Assembly: GCA_035945995.1 (NCBI GenBank)
Contig: DASYZR010000169.1
Location: 1 to 39,862 of the forward strand
Source: a bacterium
Lineage (GTDB): Bacteria; Sysuimicrobiota; Sysuimicrobiia; Sysuimicrobiales; Segetimicrobiaceae
Direction of reading: 5' to 3'
Length of the DNA stretch: 39,862 nucleotides
This document shows, piece by piece, positions 16,194 through 24,773 of the stretch. How positions within the stretch are numbered: the first letter of the stretch is position 1; each line of letters opens with the position of its first letter. The notes beneath the pieces were generated by a model that was not told the DNA's origin, searched no databases, and was given only the letters and a program-made list of their open reading frames with translations. The position numbers and the translations under genes are program-made.

Positions 16194-17469
16194 GGGTACC
16201 GATGTCTACGGGCGTCGCGGCCTCGAGCCCGAGTACCAGGGCCATGATCGGAATCCAAAAGACAAAATAGTTGTGCAGACTACGCGGAAGGAACCACGCG
16301 ATCAGCGCCGGGAAGAACCACATCAGATTGCGAAGTTGACGAAAATAGACAACATAGTTGATGAGCAGAAGAAAGGCAATCGCAGCTGTCATGATCACGT
16401 ACGCGTCCGTTGGTACAGGAAAGCCCAACTGGGTGAGGGTTGACGGTCCCTGGCCGAACGGGATCGGGTTCCCGATCGCGGGTGCGAGCGTTCCCAGAAT
16501 CCAGTTGACGGGGTCGTGAACGATGAACGGAGCATTAATCCCGAGGAAGACCGCGATGGCCGGCACTGCGAACGAAGCAAGACTGACGAGTCGCTGCCGT
16601 GTGCCGTGTACGCGATTCTTGCTGTCCTTGAAGAGATAAACCAACAAGAAGGGCGCGAGGAACCAGGGTACTTGTTTGATTCCACATGCTACCCCGTAGC
16701 AGAGTCCCATTAGCGCTGGGCGGCGCCGCCAGATGACCATGAGCAACACGGGGACCACCCACGGAAAATCGACGACGCCCCCTCCCGTGAACTCTATCAA
16801 TTCCTGAGCGCCGAACACCGGGAGAAGGACCAACGGACGCACACGCACGGGTGTCGCAAAGTAGACAACCCCGGTAGCCGCTAAATGGAATAGCAGGACC
16901 ACCCAGCGGACATCAGAGACGCCCAGGGCCACGAACGGCACAAAAATCAGGAACGACCCCGCCGGCCACGACACGCGATCGATAATCGTTCCATTTTGGA
17001 GCAGTGTTGAAAATTGCAATGGCATGTGAAACCTCTCGAGAGCGGGACGCATCGAAACCGCATACGGGTCGATGCCGCGCAGCACGAGCGTGGCGCTGTA
17101 ATGCTGAAACGCAATGTCGTCGGTGCCGTAGATTGACAGTACGCTATGGGTCCACACATAGACACCGGTTACCGTCGTGAGCACGACCGCGGCCAAGATG
17201 AGGGGGCCCGTCCAACGCCGCCACCGCGGGGCGTCAACCAGTGCGAGCCAAAACAACATGAAGCCGACCGCGTAGACAAGGAGATCCATCGCCGCAATTT
17301 CATGATAGATGAAGAGTTTTCCCGACATCCAAAATTGCCAGCCAAAATGGACGGTGATCGCGCCGGCCGCGGCGGCGGCAAAGCGGGCAACAGTTTCCCA
17401 CGTGAGTGGCGGGGCTGGGGCCGGTTCCTCCGATGCGGGCGCAGTACGGGCTTCGGTGGCTACCTCCAC
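16183..17469 (-). CDS. Polytopic membrane glycosyltransferase-like protein (GT87/DUF2029-like)
   Basis: 428 residues from GTG 17469, which follows AAGGAGAT by 7 nt, an excellent ribosome-binding site; it overlaps the preceding gene by 10 bp. About ten membrane helices. The first extracytoplasmic loop has YGTDDIAFQHYSATLVLRG then IDPYAVSMRP, the acidic-plus-GxDPY pattern of GT87-type polyprenol-phosphate-dependent mannosyltransferases. It follows a dolichol-phosphate-mannose-synthase-like gene, so the two probably make and use a lipid-linked sugar (inference). The substrate is unknown. The frame extends upstream to 17667, but that is inside the neighbour. Confidence 0.65.
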   Translation of the reverse strand: MEVATEARTAPASEEPAPAPPLTWETVARFAAAAAGAITVHFGWQFWMSGKLFIYHEIAAMDLLVYAVGFMLFWLALVDAPRWRRWTGPLILAAVVLTTVTGVYVWTHSVLSIYGTDDIAFQHYSATLVLRGIDPYAVSMRPALERFHMPLQFSTLLQNGTIIDRVSWPAGSFLIFVPFVALGVSDVRWVVLLFHLAATGVVYFATPVRVRPLVLLPVFGAQELIEFTGGGVVDFPWVVPVLLMVIWRRRPALMGLCYGVACGIKQVPWFLAPFLLVYLFKDSKNRVHGTRQRLVSLASFAVPAIAVFLGINAPFIVHDPVNWILGTLAPAIGNPIPFGQGPSTLTQLGFPVPTDAYVIMTAAIAFLLLINYVVYFRQLRNLMWFFPALIAWFLPRSLHNYFVFWIPIMALVLGLEAATPVDIGTHAV

Positions 17470-18278
17470 GCAGATCTCCTTGCGGGCAGATGAACCAGAC
17501 TTCGGATTCTGCTCTTCACCAGCGCCCCGAGGAGAAAGACACTGTACCGCCAGGCCACCGAGAGACTTAGCTTGCTCTTTCCCGCTTGGCGGTCTCTGAA
17601 CGTAATGGGTACTTCGGCAGTTGAAATGCCGGCGCGTTGGATGGCCAAACTCGCCAGCACGATCCATTCGAAACCGCTCGAGGCCGTGGCCTTGATGGCT
17701 TCGGTTGCGGCGGTTCGATCATACACGCGGTAATTCGTCGTATTCTCGGCGTGATGGCTGCCCATCAGCCTGCAGACCCAGTTTATGGTCCGGCTCATCA
17801 ACCGCCGATGCCACGGCCAATTCGAGATGTGCCCTCCCCGGACATATCGACTCCCCTGGACGAACCCCGCCCCATCAGCCGCCGCGAGAAGCGAACCGAG
17901 TTCGTGTGGGTCGTGCGACAAGTCTGCGTCGAGGGTGCAGATCCGGTCGCAGGAGGGATCGGCGAGAGCGCGCGTCAGGCCTTCCCGCAGCGCCGAGCCG
18001 AGTCCACGCTTTCCGAGCCGCCGGTACAGCACGATATTGTCGTAGGTTTTGTGAAATTCCTCAATGACGGAAGCGGTGGAGTCGGTGCTGGCGTCATCGA
18101 CGATGAGAATCCGGCGCGGCCTGCCCGCCGCCTGGGCCTCGAGCGCAGGAATGATGCGGCGTAGATTCTCCGCTTCGTTGTAGGTGGGTAGCACGATCCA
18201 AATCGTGCCGGAGGCCGCTCTGGCGGCCGCCTCGTGGCCGTGTCCGGCCCGCACCGGTAACGTGGAAGGCGCGCTCAT
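17460..18278 (-). CDS. GT2 polyprenol-phosphate glycosyltransferase (dolichol-P-mannose synthase-like)
   Basis: Transfers a sugar from a nucleotide donor to a polyprenyl phosphate on the cytoplasmic face. Seen: WIVLPTYNEAENLRRIIPAL at the N-terminus, ILIVDDASTDST, DxD metal motif in TLDADLSHDP, QGSRYVRGG and FRDRQAGKSKLS near the end, all matching DPMS-type GT2 enzymes. There is no long C-terminal membrane domain, only a hydrophobic patch. Start taken as ATG 18278 (272 residues); the frame is open to 18383, but the predicted -10 at 18384-18389 makes that start unlikely. First gene of the long - strand unit. Confidence 0.85.
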   Translation of the reverse strand: MSAPSTLPVRAGHGHEAAARAASGTIWIVLPTYNEAENLRRIIPALEAQAAGRPRRILIVDDASTDSTASVIEEFHKTYDNIVLYRRLGKRGLGSALREGLTRALADPSCDRICTLDADLSHDPHELGSLLAAADGAGFVQGSRYVRGGHISNWPWHRRLMSRTINWVCRLMGSHHAENTTNYRVYDRTAATEAIKATASSGFEWIVLASLAIQRAGISTAEVPITFRDRQAGKSKLSLSVAWRYSVFLLGALVKSRIRSLVHLPARRSAWR

Positions 18279-18383
18279 GCTGATGCTCTGATACCGCGCC
18301 TTTTCGATTCGGGACACACTGGCCACCTGCCTGCCGTTCGTCTGGATCGGCGCCGCAGTGTTCGGCGGCGCCTCCGTGCCCAA

Positions 18384-18450
18384 ATATAACGTTCGAAGAT
18401 ACCGTCGCGACCTACCCTGGCGGGTGGTTTTCAGGTGGGCGACAGGTGGG
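18384..18450 (-). promoter_or_regulatory. Heptamer-array promoter of the glycosyltransferase unit
   Basis: On the - strand: CCCACCT (18450-18444), CCCACCT (18439-18433), ACCACCC (18428-18422), then 4 nt and GGGTAGG (18417-18411). The three direct half-sites are exactly 11 bp apart. A -10-like TTATAT starts 21 nt downstream (18389-18384). The element is a divergent, degenerate relative of those before the Flp pilins. It could also affect the + strand DUF5658 gene at 18473, but no -10 is seen in that direction. Confidence 0.65.
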
Positions 18451-18472
18451 TCGGGCTGCGTCCGAGAAGCCT

Positions 18473-18853
18473 ATGGCCATGAATGGTATGACAGACGACC
18501 CGGTGAACGGTCGGTTCGCCACCCGGTTTCCCGCCCGCAACGGCCTCTCCGGGCAATTGTGGACGCTGTTCTGGCTCCTCGCGTTGCTCCAGGTCGTCGA
18601 TCTGGCAACCACATATTTCGCGATCGTGACGAAAGTCGCACACGAGGGGAACGCGTTCCTGACCGGTCTGGTCTTCACGCCCCTCGCCCCCGTGCTCAAG
18701 GCGTTTGCCCTGGTGTTTCTTGCGATTCTCATCGTCCGCAGCACGAACGGGGGACGCCCCGCGCCGGCGCGCCTTCTCGTCGCCGCCCGCGTGACGGTGG
18801 TGTTGTACCTCGCCATCGTTCTGAACAACGTGATCGTCCTTCGCCCGCACTGA
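18473..18853 (+). CDS. DUF5658-like membrane protein
   Basis: 126 residues from ATG 18473 with a weak GAGAAG ribosome-binding site; further in-frame ATGs at 18479 and 18488. After a polar N-terminus there are three hydrophobic helices: LWTLFWLLALLQVVDLATTY, a second around VFTPLAPVLKAFALVFLAIL, and VTVVLYLAIVLNNVIVL. The D-L-A-T-T-Y ... E-G-N-A-F-L pattern is that of DUF5658 (D..TT...., E.NP). Function unknown; a second member is encoded at 10108-10449. Confidence 0.65.
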   Translation: MAMNGMTDDPVNGRFATRFPARNGLSGQLWTLFWLLALLQVVDLATTYFAIVTKVAHEGNAFLTGLVFTPLAPVLKAFALVFLAILIVRSTNGGRPAPARLLVAARVTVVLYLAIVLNNVIVLRPH

Positions 18854-18867
18854 CCGCCGCGCGTCCC

Positions 18868-20112
18868 TCACCGCGCCGTAGGACGGTCCCGCCGCCATGC
18901 CGTGAGGCCGCCGTACGCCGCGAGGGCGATGAGCTGCGGCTCGATCAGGTGTCGAAACCGCGGGTCCGGATGGGTGACGTAGTAGATCAGCGGAAAGACC
19001 GCCGCGACCGCGGCAAACGGAAGACTCACCGGGGAACGCCGGACCACGGCCGCCCACAGGCCGGCAAATGCCAGAACCGTGAGCGCGCCGAAGAGTACCT
19101 CCGGGAACTGGAGGATGCGGGCCGGCGATCCTACGCCGAACCAAAAAAAGACAATGTGCACGATGGTTACGCGGGCGAAGTCCCCGGGGTGCCGGGTGAT
19201 GAAGTCGAGGGCCTGGCGCTGCTTCTCCGCCATGTAGCGGAGCTCACCCATCGTCCGGTATCGGCGCATTTCGGCGGGATTGCCCGCGGGGTGAAGCCGC
19301 TGCCATGCCCGGGGAGTGTTGGCGCCGGGAGTATTGCCGAGGACAAGCTCCAATCCAAGATTTGAGCGCAGGAGCACGTGACCGAACACGAGATCGTTGC
19401 GAATGAGCCAGGGAGCCAGTGTGATTCCAAACGCGATAATGGCAGCGGCCGCCGGACGGAGCCAGGATGCTCGGCGGCCCGCCGCGCGGTAGCCGAGCCA
19501 TCCGAGAAACACGGGGAGCAAAAGAAGGAACGTTGTGTTGGTCAGCACGACGACGCCCCATAGGAGGCCGTACCAGGCGCCATCAGCCGCGCCCATCGAA
19601 CCCGCCAGGCGCAGCGTCGCAAGGAAGACCAGGGCGAACAGCAGCGCGGACAGACTGGTATCCCAGACCCATACGATCGGCCAATAGACGGCGAACGGAT
19701 AGAACGCCCAGGCCCATCCCGCCCACGCCCCGGCGCGGTCGCCGAAGGCCGTCTTTCCGGTCAAATAGACCACGGCCGCGGTGAGCGCCGAAAAGAACGC
19801 GTTCAGGGTCAGCAACACGACCGCGGACGCCGTCGTGTAGATTCCCAGCACTTTGAAGGTCGCCGCGATCAGCAGAGGATATACCGGACCGACCATTGCC
19901 GTCGGCCCCGTCTCCCCGTGCAACGGCGAGGCGAAGCCGTGACCGATCGCCAATGAACGGGCGACGCGTCCCATTTCCGTGCCGAACAGGTAGTGGTCCT
20001 GGGCGGACGGGAATTCGTAGCTGTGTGAGAGCAACATCGCGGCCACTCGGAGGGCGAAGGCGGTGACCACCATCGCCTGGGGATTGTGCCGGAGAGACAC
20101 CCGCGGGCGCAC
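18868..20112 (-). CDS. ArnT/PMT-like (GT39/GT83) polytopic membrane glycosyltransferase
   Basis: 414 residues from GTG 20112 (GTG 20100 also possible, after a G-run). About eleven membrane helices. A first loop with SAQDHYLFGTEMGRVARSLA, then HGETGPTAMVGPVYPLLIAA, resembles dolichyl-phosphate-mannose-protein mannosyltransferase and ArnT-type enzymes, whose acidic residues in this loop are catalytic. The frame stays open to 20322, but that region holds the flp promoter and pilin gene on the other strand. It is divergent from flp1, 53 bp from that gene's operator. Substrate unknown. Confidence 0.7.
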   Translation of the reverse strand: MRPRVSLRHNPQAMVVTAFALRVAAMLLSHSYEFPSAQDHYLFGTEMGRVARSLAIGHGFASPLHGETGPTAMVGPVYPLLIAATFKVLGIYTTASAVVLLTLNAFFSALTAAVVYLTGKTAFGDRAGAWAGWAWAFYPFAVYWPIVWVWDTSLSALLFALVFLATLRLAGSMGAADGAWYGLLWGVVVLTNTTFLLLLPVFLGWLGYRAAGRRASWLRPAAAAIIAFGITLAPWLIRNDLVFGHVLLRSNLGLELVLGNTPGANTPRAWQRLHPAGNPAEMRRYRTMGELRYMAEKQRQALDFITRHPGDFARVTIVHIVFFWFGVGSPARILQFPEVLFGALTVLAFAGLWAAVVRRSPVSLPFAAVAAVFPLIYYVTHPDPRFRHLIEPQLIALAAYGGLTAWRRDRPTAR

Positions 20113-20164
20113 CCCCCAACGATAACGCAGCCGGGCGCCCCCGTAAACGGCTCGTCGTTGTCGC

Positions 20165-20223
20165 ACTACCCCGAAACTACCCGGGGCGGGTAGTATCGCG
20201 CAGTCGATCCGGGCGGATACGGT
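20165..20223 (+). promoter_or_regulatory. Operator and promoter of flp1
   Basis: ACTACCC (20165-20171), ACTACCC (20176-20182, 11 bp downstream) and, after 5 nt, GGGTAGT (20188-20194). A -10-like TACGGT (20218-20223) begins 23 nt later. No recognisable -35. The ACTACCC/GGGTAGT pair is the same palindrome as at 11883 and is repeated almost unchanged before flp2. Confidence 0.75.
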
Positions 20224-20274
20224 TAGGGTGCAAAAGAAGGCACGGACTCTGCGAGGAAGGAGGGTCTGACGAAC

Positions 20275-20475
20275 ATGGCGCTGATCACGTTCTTGCAGGC
20301 TTGGCTGGTGTCCTGGCTGCACCGAGAGGAGCGCGGGCAGGGGTCTATTGAGTACGTCCTGTTGATTCTGGCTGTCGTGCTCTTCCTGATCGCCGCGGCA
20401 TTCTTGCTGAGAGACGTGCTGGTTAGTGCAGTCAACTCGATCCAGAGCTGGGTCAACACCCTGTCCGCACCGTAA
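20275..20475 (+). CDS. flp: Flp-type pilin 1
   Basis: Major-pilin subunit of a Tad (type IVc) pilus. 66 residues, the small size of the Flp family. The prepilin motif is ERG-QGSIEYVLL: cleavage after Gly21, with Glu26 at +5 and Tyr27 at +6, followed by a hydrophobic helix (LLILAVVLFLIAAAFLL). The 21-residue leader is longer and more hydrophobic than usual (MALITFLQAWLVSWLHREER). The mature pilin would be 45 residues. AAGGAGGG (20257-20264) is ~10 nt upstream. Requires a TadV/CpaA peptidase not encoded here. Confidence 0.93.
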   Translation: MALITFLQAWLVSWLHREERGQGSIEYVLLILAVVLFLIAAAFLLRDVLVSAVNSIQSWVNTLSAP

Positions 20476-20491
20476 TGTCTATCATCGCCAC

Positions 20492-20549
20492 ACTACCCTG
20501 AAACTACCCGAGGCGGGTAGTGGTGCGCGGTCGATCCCGCCGGTATGGT
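20492..20549 (+). promoter_or_regulatory. Operator and promoter of flp2
   Basis: ACTACCC (20492-20498), ACTACCC (20503-20509), 5 nt, GGGTAGT (20515-20521), and -10-like TATGGT (20544-20549) after 22 nt. It has the same geometry as the flp1 copy, including the 11-bp spacing of the direct half-sites. Linker and flanking bases differ between copies while the heptamers are identical, which suggests selection on the heptamers. Confidence 0.75.
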
Positions 20550-20600
20550 GAGGGTGCAAAGGAGACACGGATTCTGCGAAGAAAGGAGGGTCTGACGAAC

Positions 20601-20801
20601 ATGGCGCTGATCACGTTCTTGCAGGCTTGGCTGGTGTCCTGGCTGCACCGAGAGGAGCGCGGGCAGGGGTCTATTGAGTACGTCCTGTTGATTCTGGCTG
20701 TCGTGCTCTTCCTGATCGCGGCGGCATTCTTGCTGAGAGGCGTGCTGACGGGTGCAATCAACTCGATCCAGAGCTGGGTCAACACCCTGTCCGCACCGTA
20801 A
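20601..20801 (+). CDS. flp: Flp-type pilin 2
   Basis: 66 residues, differing from pilin 1 at four positions only (D47G, V50T, S51G, V53I), all in the C-terminal part of the mature protein. The leader, cleavage site (Gly21), Glu26-Tyr27 and membrane helix are identical. It has its own operator, -10 and AAGGAGGG. It lies just before a strong hairpin (20866-20901) and tadE. The two copies may raise pilin dosage or give two pilin types. Confidence 0.93.
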   Translation: MALITFLQAWLVSWLHREERGQGSIEYVLLILAVVLFLIAAAFLLRGVLTGAINSIQSWVNTLSAP

Positions 20802-20817
20802 GACGGTACTGTACCAT

Positions 20818-20837
20818 AGTGTACGGTAGTGTACGGT
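20818..20837 (+). repeat. 10-bp direct repeat after flp2
   Basis: AGTGTACGGT occurs twice head to tail, preceded by a related GGTACTGTACC palindrome. It is in the spacer between the flp2 stop and the hairpin at 20866. It could be a protein-binding site or slippage. Confidence 0.6.
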
Positions 20838-20865
20838 GATGTTCGATCGGGGGAAGATCAATCTT

Positions 20866-20901
20866 GCGGCAGGCCACCCGCGCACGCGGGTGGCCTGCCG
20901 C
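20866..20901 (+). terminator. Perfect 17-bp hairpin between flp2 and tadE
   Basis: Arms 20866-20882 and 20885-20901 are perfect 17-nt complements around a CA centre (15-16 bp after allowing a loop). GC-rich, with no T-run after it, so rather an attenuator, RNase-protection or processing stem than a full intrinsic terminator. It would let the pilin transcripts be more abundant than the downstream assembly genes. Confidence 0.7.
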
Positions 20902-20921
20902 GCAGGCGAAACGGGCGGATA

Positions 20922-21434
20922 ATGAGGAACGAACGGGGAACATTTGCCCTGGAGATCGTCCTGCTGGCGCCGTTGCTTCTGGTGCTGGTGTTTCTCACGT
21001 TCGAATTCGGACGCGTCTTCGGCTCGTGGCTGGTGATCACGAACGCGGCTCGCGAAGGCACCCGGCTCGGGATGGAGTCGTGGTGCGACCCGGCGACGAC
21101 GAACGGAACGTCCAATTGTCCCTACGACGGGGCCATCGTCGCGCGCGTCCAGGCAACCGCCGGATTTCTGTCTCCGACGACGACCCAGACCTGCACCCCC
21201 ACGGGCGGCTCCGCGACTGCGGCTGCGACCACGGCATGCACCTGTCCGGCTTCCACGCTATGCGTCGGGATTTGGCGCTATACTGACAGTAACGGCGACC
21301 GCGTCGTGCAGGTGCTTGCCACCTACCAAGTGCAGACGGTCACGCCGATTACAGGAGCGGTCCCTTTTATCGGCAGCTTTAACTTTCAGCCCACGACCTA
21401 CGTCGTCGGGTTCTCGCACATGAGGTCGCTATAG
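20922..21434 (+). CDS. tadE: TadE-like pseudopilin of the Tad locus
   Basis: 170 residues from ATG 20922. MRNERGTFALEIVLLAPLLL has the prepilin pattern: Gly6 cleavage, Glu at +5, hydrophobic helix. The extracytoplasmic part has six or so cysteines and a Thr/Ala-rich insertion (TPTGGSATAAATTACTCP). FGRVFGSWLVITNAAREGTR links it to the - strand paralogue at 9627. Ribosome-binding site is weak (GGGCGG). An upstream in-frame extension to 20829 runs through the hairpin and is rejected. First assembly gene after the pilins. Confidence 0.88.
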   Translation: MRNERGTFALEIVLLAPLLLVLVFLTFEFGRVFGSWLVITNAAREGTRLGMESWCDPATTNGTSNCPYDGAIVARVQATAGFLSPTTTQTCTPTGGSATAAATTACTCPASTLCVGIWRYTDSNGDRVVQVLATYQVQTVTPITGAVPFIGSFNFQPTTYVVGFSHMRSL

Positions 21435-21467
21435 TCACGCGATTGGGTACGAGGGGAGACGAGCGCG

Positions 21468-22319
21468 ATGAATCGTAGATGGGTGGTACCGGTACTTGCC
21501 GTGTTCCTGGCGCTTATTACGACGGGGGTCGTCATCGGGTACCTGCAGACGCTGCAGCGCCGAAACGCAGTGGCGCCGCCGGTGCCGATGGTGGGCGTCG
21601 TCGTGGCCAAGAAAGCGATCCAGACCCGTCAGATCATCACGGCGGCCGATCTCGAGGTGCGCCAGGTGCCGGCGTCCGCCGTGCACCCCAGGGCGCTCCA
21701 CAGCACCGGCGAGGCCGTGAACCACGTGGCCACGACCGACATCTACGACGGCGAGCAGGTGATCTCCGACATGCTGGCCCCCGCCGACGTGGGCGCGAGC
21801 CTGTCGTACGTCGTGCCGAAGGGCATGCGGGCGGTCACGCTCGCCATGAACGAGGTCGCGGACGTGGCCGGGTTTGTCGCGCCCGGGGACCGGGTCGACG
21901 TGGTGGCCACCGTGACCCCCGAAGGTGGACAGCAGATCTCCCGAATCTTTCTGCAAAATGCTCTTGTGCTTGCCGCCGCGCAGCAGCCCAGTCAGAAGCC
22001 GGGACAGCCGGCCAAGGTCACGACGTCGGTGACTCTCGCGCTGACGCCCGACCAAGTGGAGGCGCTCACGCAGATCGACAACAGCGGGCGGGTGCGCCTC
22101 GCGCTGCGGCCCGCCGGGTCGAAGGCCATCGTGGAGACTCGAGGCCAGACGACGGTGACCGCGTTGAACGGGTCCGGGGCGCCCGCTCCGCGTCCGGCCG
22201 CCGCGGCGCCGAGCGTTCCTCGCCCCGTCGTCGTCGTGCAGCAGGTCGCGCCGGCGCCGGCGCCCAGCCAGACGATCGAGATCTGGCGGGGCGGGCAGAA
22301 GCAGACAGTGTCGTTCTAG
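21468..22319 (+). CDS. cpaB: Flp pilus assembly protein CpaB/RcpC
   Basis: 283 residues. One N-terminal membrane anchor (WVVPVLAVFLALITTGVVIG), then a SAF domain (VVVAKKAIQTRQIITAADLE, about 42-105) and the RcpC/CpaB domain with MRAVTLAMNEVADVAGFV and PGDRVDVVAT. The C-terminus is a Pro/Ala-rich linker and a short tail. CpaB is a periplasmic Tad component thought to link the secretin with the inner-membrane machine. It starts 33 bp after tadE, with GAGGGGAGA upstream, and shares the + strand operon. Confidence 0.93.
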   Translation: MNRRWVVPVLAVFLALITTGVVIGYLQTLQRRNAVAPPVPMVGVVVAKKAIQTRQIITAADLEVRQVPASAVHPRALHSTGEAVNHVATTDIYDGEQVISDMLAPADVGASLSYVVPKGMRAVTLAMNEVADVAGFVAPGDRVDVVATVTPEGGQQISRIFLQNALVLAAAQQPSQKPGQPAKVTTSVTLALTPDQVEALTQIDNSGRVRLALRPAGSKAIVETRGQTTVTALNGSGAPAPRPAAAAPSVPRPVVVVQQVAPAPAPSQTIEIWRGGQKQTVSF

Positions 22320-22347
22320 GGAGTGAGCATACGTTGAGAGGACCGTC

Positions 22348-23473
22348 GTGGCAGCGCTTCTTCGCATCGTCGTAGCGGCCGGGGATCAGGCGCTCCATGC
22401 CCTGATCGAAGGCACGGTCCTCAAGCACCCCGGCGCGCGCGTCGTGGCCGAGGTCGTACAGGCCGACGCGCTCGAGGATGTGGTGGCGCACCGCGCGCCG
22501 CAGCTCGTCTTCCTGGCGACGCGTTTGGGGGAGGCCAGCGGATTCGATCTGACCGCGAAGTTGTCGCGCCGCTATCCCGGGATGTACATCGTGCTGGTCT
22601 CGCCCCATCCGGCCTCGCCGGACGATCTCCGCCAGGCGATGCGGGCCGGGGCGCGGGAGATCCTCAGCGCCCCGCTGGACGAGGCCGCGGTGCTGCACGT
22701 GCTGGCGGAGACGGGCGACCTGGACAACGTGGTGGGCACCCGCCGCGGTCTGGTCCTCGGCGTGATGGGGAGCAAAGGCGGCGTCGGAAAGACGACGGTC
22801 GCCGTCAACCTCGCCATCGCCCTCAAGGGGATGCAGGACGGCCGGGTGGCCCTGGTGGACGGCGATTTGTACTTCGGCGACGTCGCCGCGCTCATGAATA
22901 TCCAGCCCGAGCGCACGATTCGCGAGATGAGCCAGACGCTCTCCGCCGAGATCGCCGAGCGGTTCCTGCACCGGCACGAGAGCGGGGTCGAAGTGCTGGC
23001 CGCGCCCCGCCGCACCGAGTTGGCGGAAGAGATTCCGCCCGACCGTTTCCGCGAGGGGCTGAACGTCCTGCAGGGGCTCTACGACCTCGTCGTGGTCGAC
23101 GCCAGCGTCTCGTCGTTCGAGGCGATGCTGGCGGCGCTCGAGGTCGCCGATCTGGCCGTCGTCCTCACCACGCTGGACGTGGTGTGTCTCAAGGACACCA
23201 GCCAGTTGCTCGAGATGCTGGCGCAGCTCCGCTTCCCCGCGCAGAACCTGTTGCTTGTCGGGAATCGCGCCGACGAGCGGCTCTCGCTTCCCCGCCGCGA
23301 CGTGGAGAAGGCCCTCGGAATGAAATTCACGGCGCTCCTGCCGCGGGACGACCGGGTGATCGCATCGGCCAACAGCGGCGTGCCGCTCGTGATGAGCGGA
23401 CCCGAGACGCCGTTTGCCCAGCAGGTCCGGGCGCTCGCCAAGACGGTAATGGCTTATACCGGGAGAATGGACC

Positions 23474-23487
<14 letters not shown>
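22348..23487 (+). CDS. cpaE: Tad pilus localisation ATPase CpaE/TadZ
   Basis: 379 residues from GTG 22348 (GAGAGGA upstream). An N-terminal receiver-like domain (1-125) lacks the phospho-acceptor: Asp is replaced where LVFLATRL stands, as usual in TadZ proteins. The MinD/ParA-type ATPase follows, with deviant Walker A GSKGGVGKTT (141-150), VALVDGDLYFGDVAAL and DLVVVDASVSSFEAM. TadZ-type proteins place the Tad apparatus, typically at a pole. Its 3' end overlaps cpaF by 14 bp. Confidence 0.93.
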
Positions 23488-24763
<1,276 letters not shown>

Positions 24764-24773
24764 GGATCGCACG

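Larger units (their letters stand above)
20165..20801 (+). repeat. Tandem duplication carrying the two Flp pilin genes and their promoters
   Basis: Two head-to-tail copies with a period of about 326 bp (ATG 20275 versus ATG 20601). The duplicated unit includes the operator, the -10 region, the leader with AAGGAGGG and the whole pilin gene. Coding parts are nearly identical in DNA, with differences clustered near the 3' end; the promoter parts differ by scattered substitutions and small indels. Confidence 0.9.

Noticed and set aside
16687-16701. TGCTAC-CCC-GTAGCA palindrome
   Set aside because: Inside the coding sequence of the GT87-like protein with a different spacing from the operators and no promoter around it.
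18358-19365. 335-codon + strand ORF
   Set aside because: Arg-rich shadow of the DUF5658 gene and of the opposite-strand ArnT-like gene; no start signal or domain.
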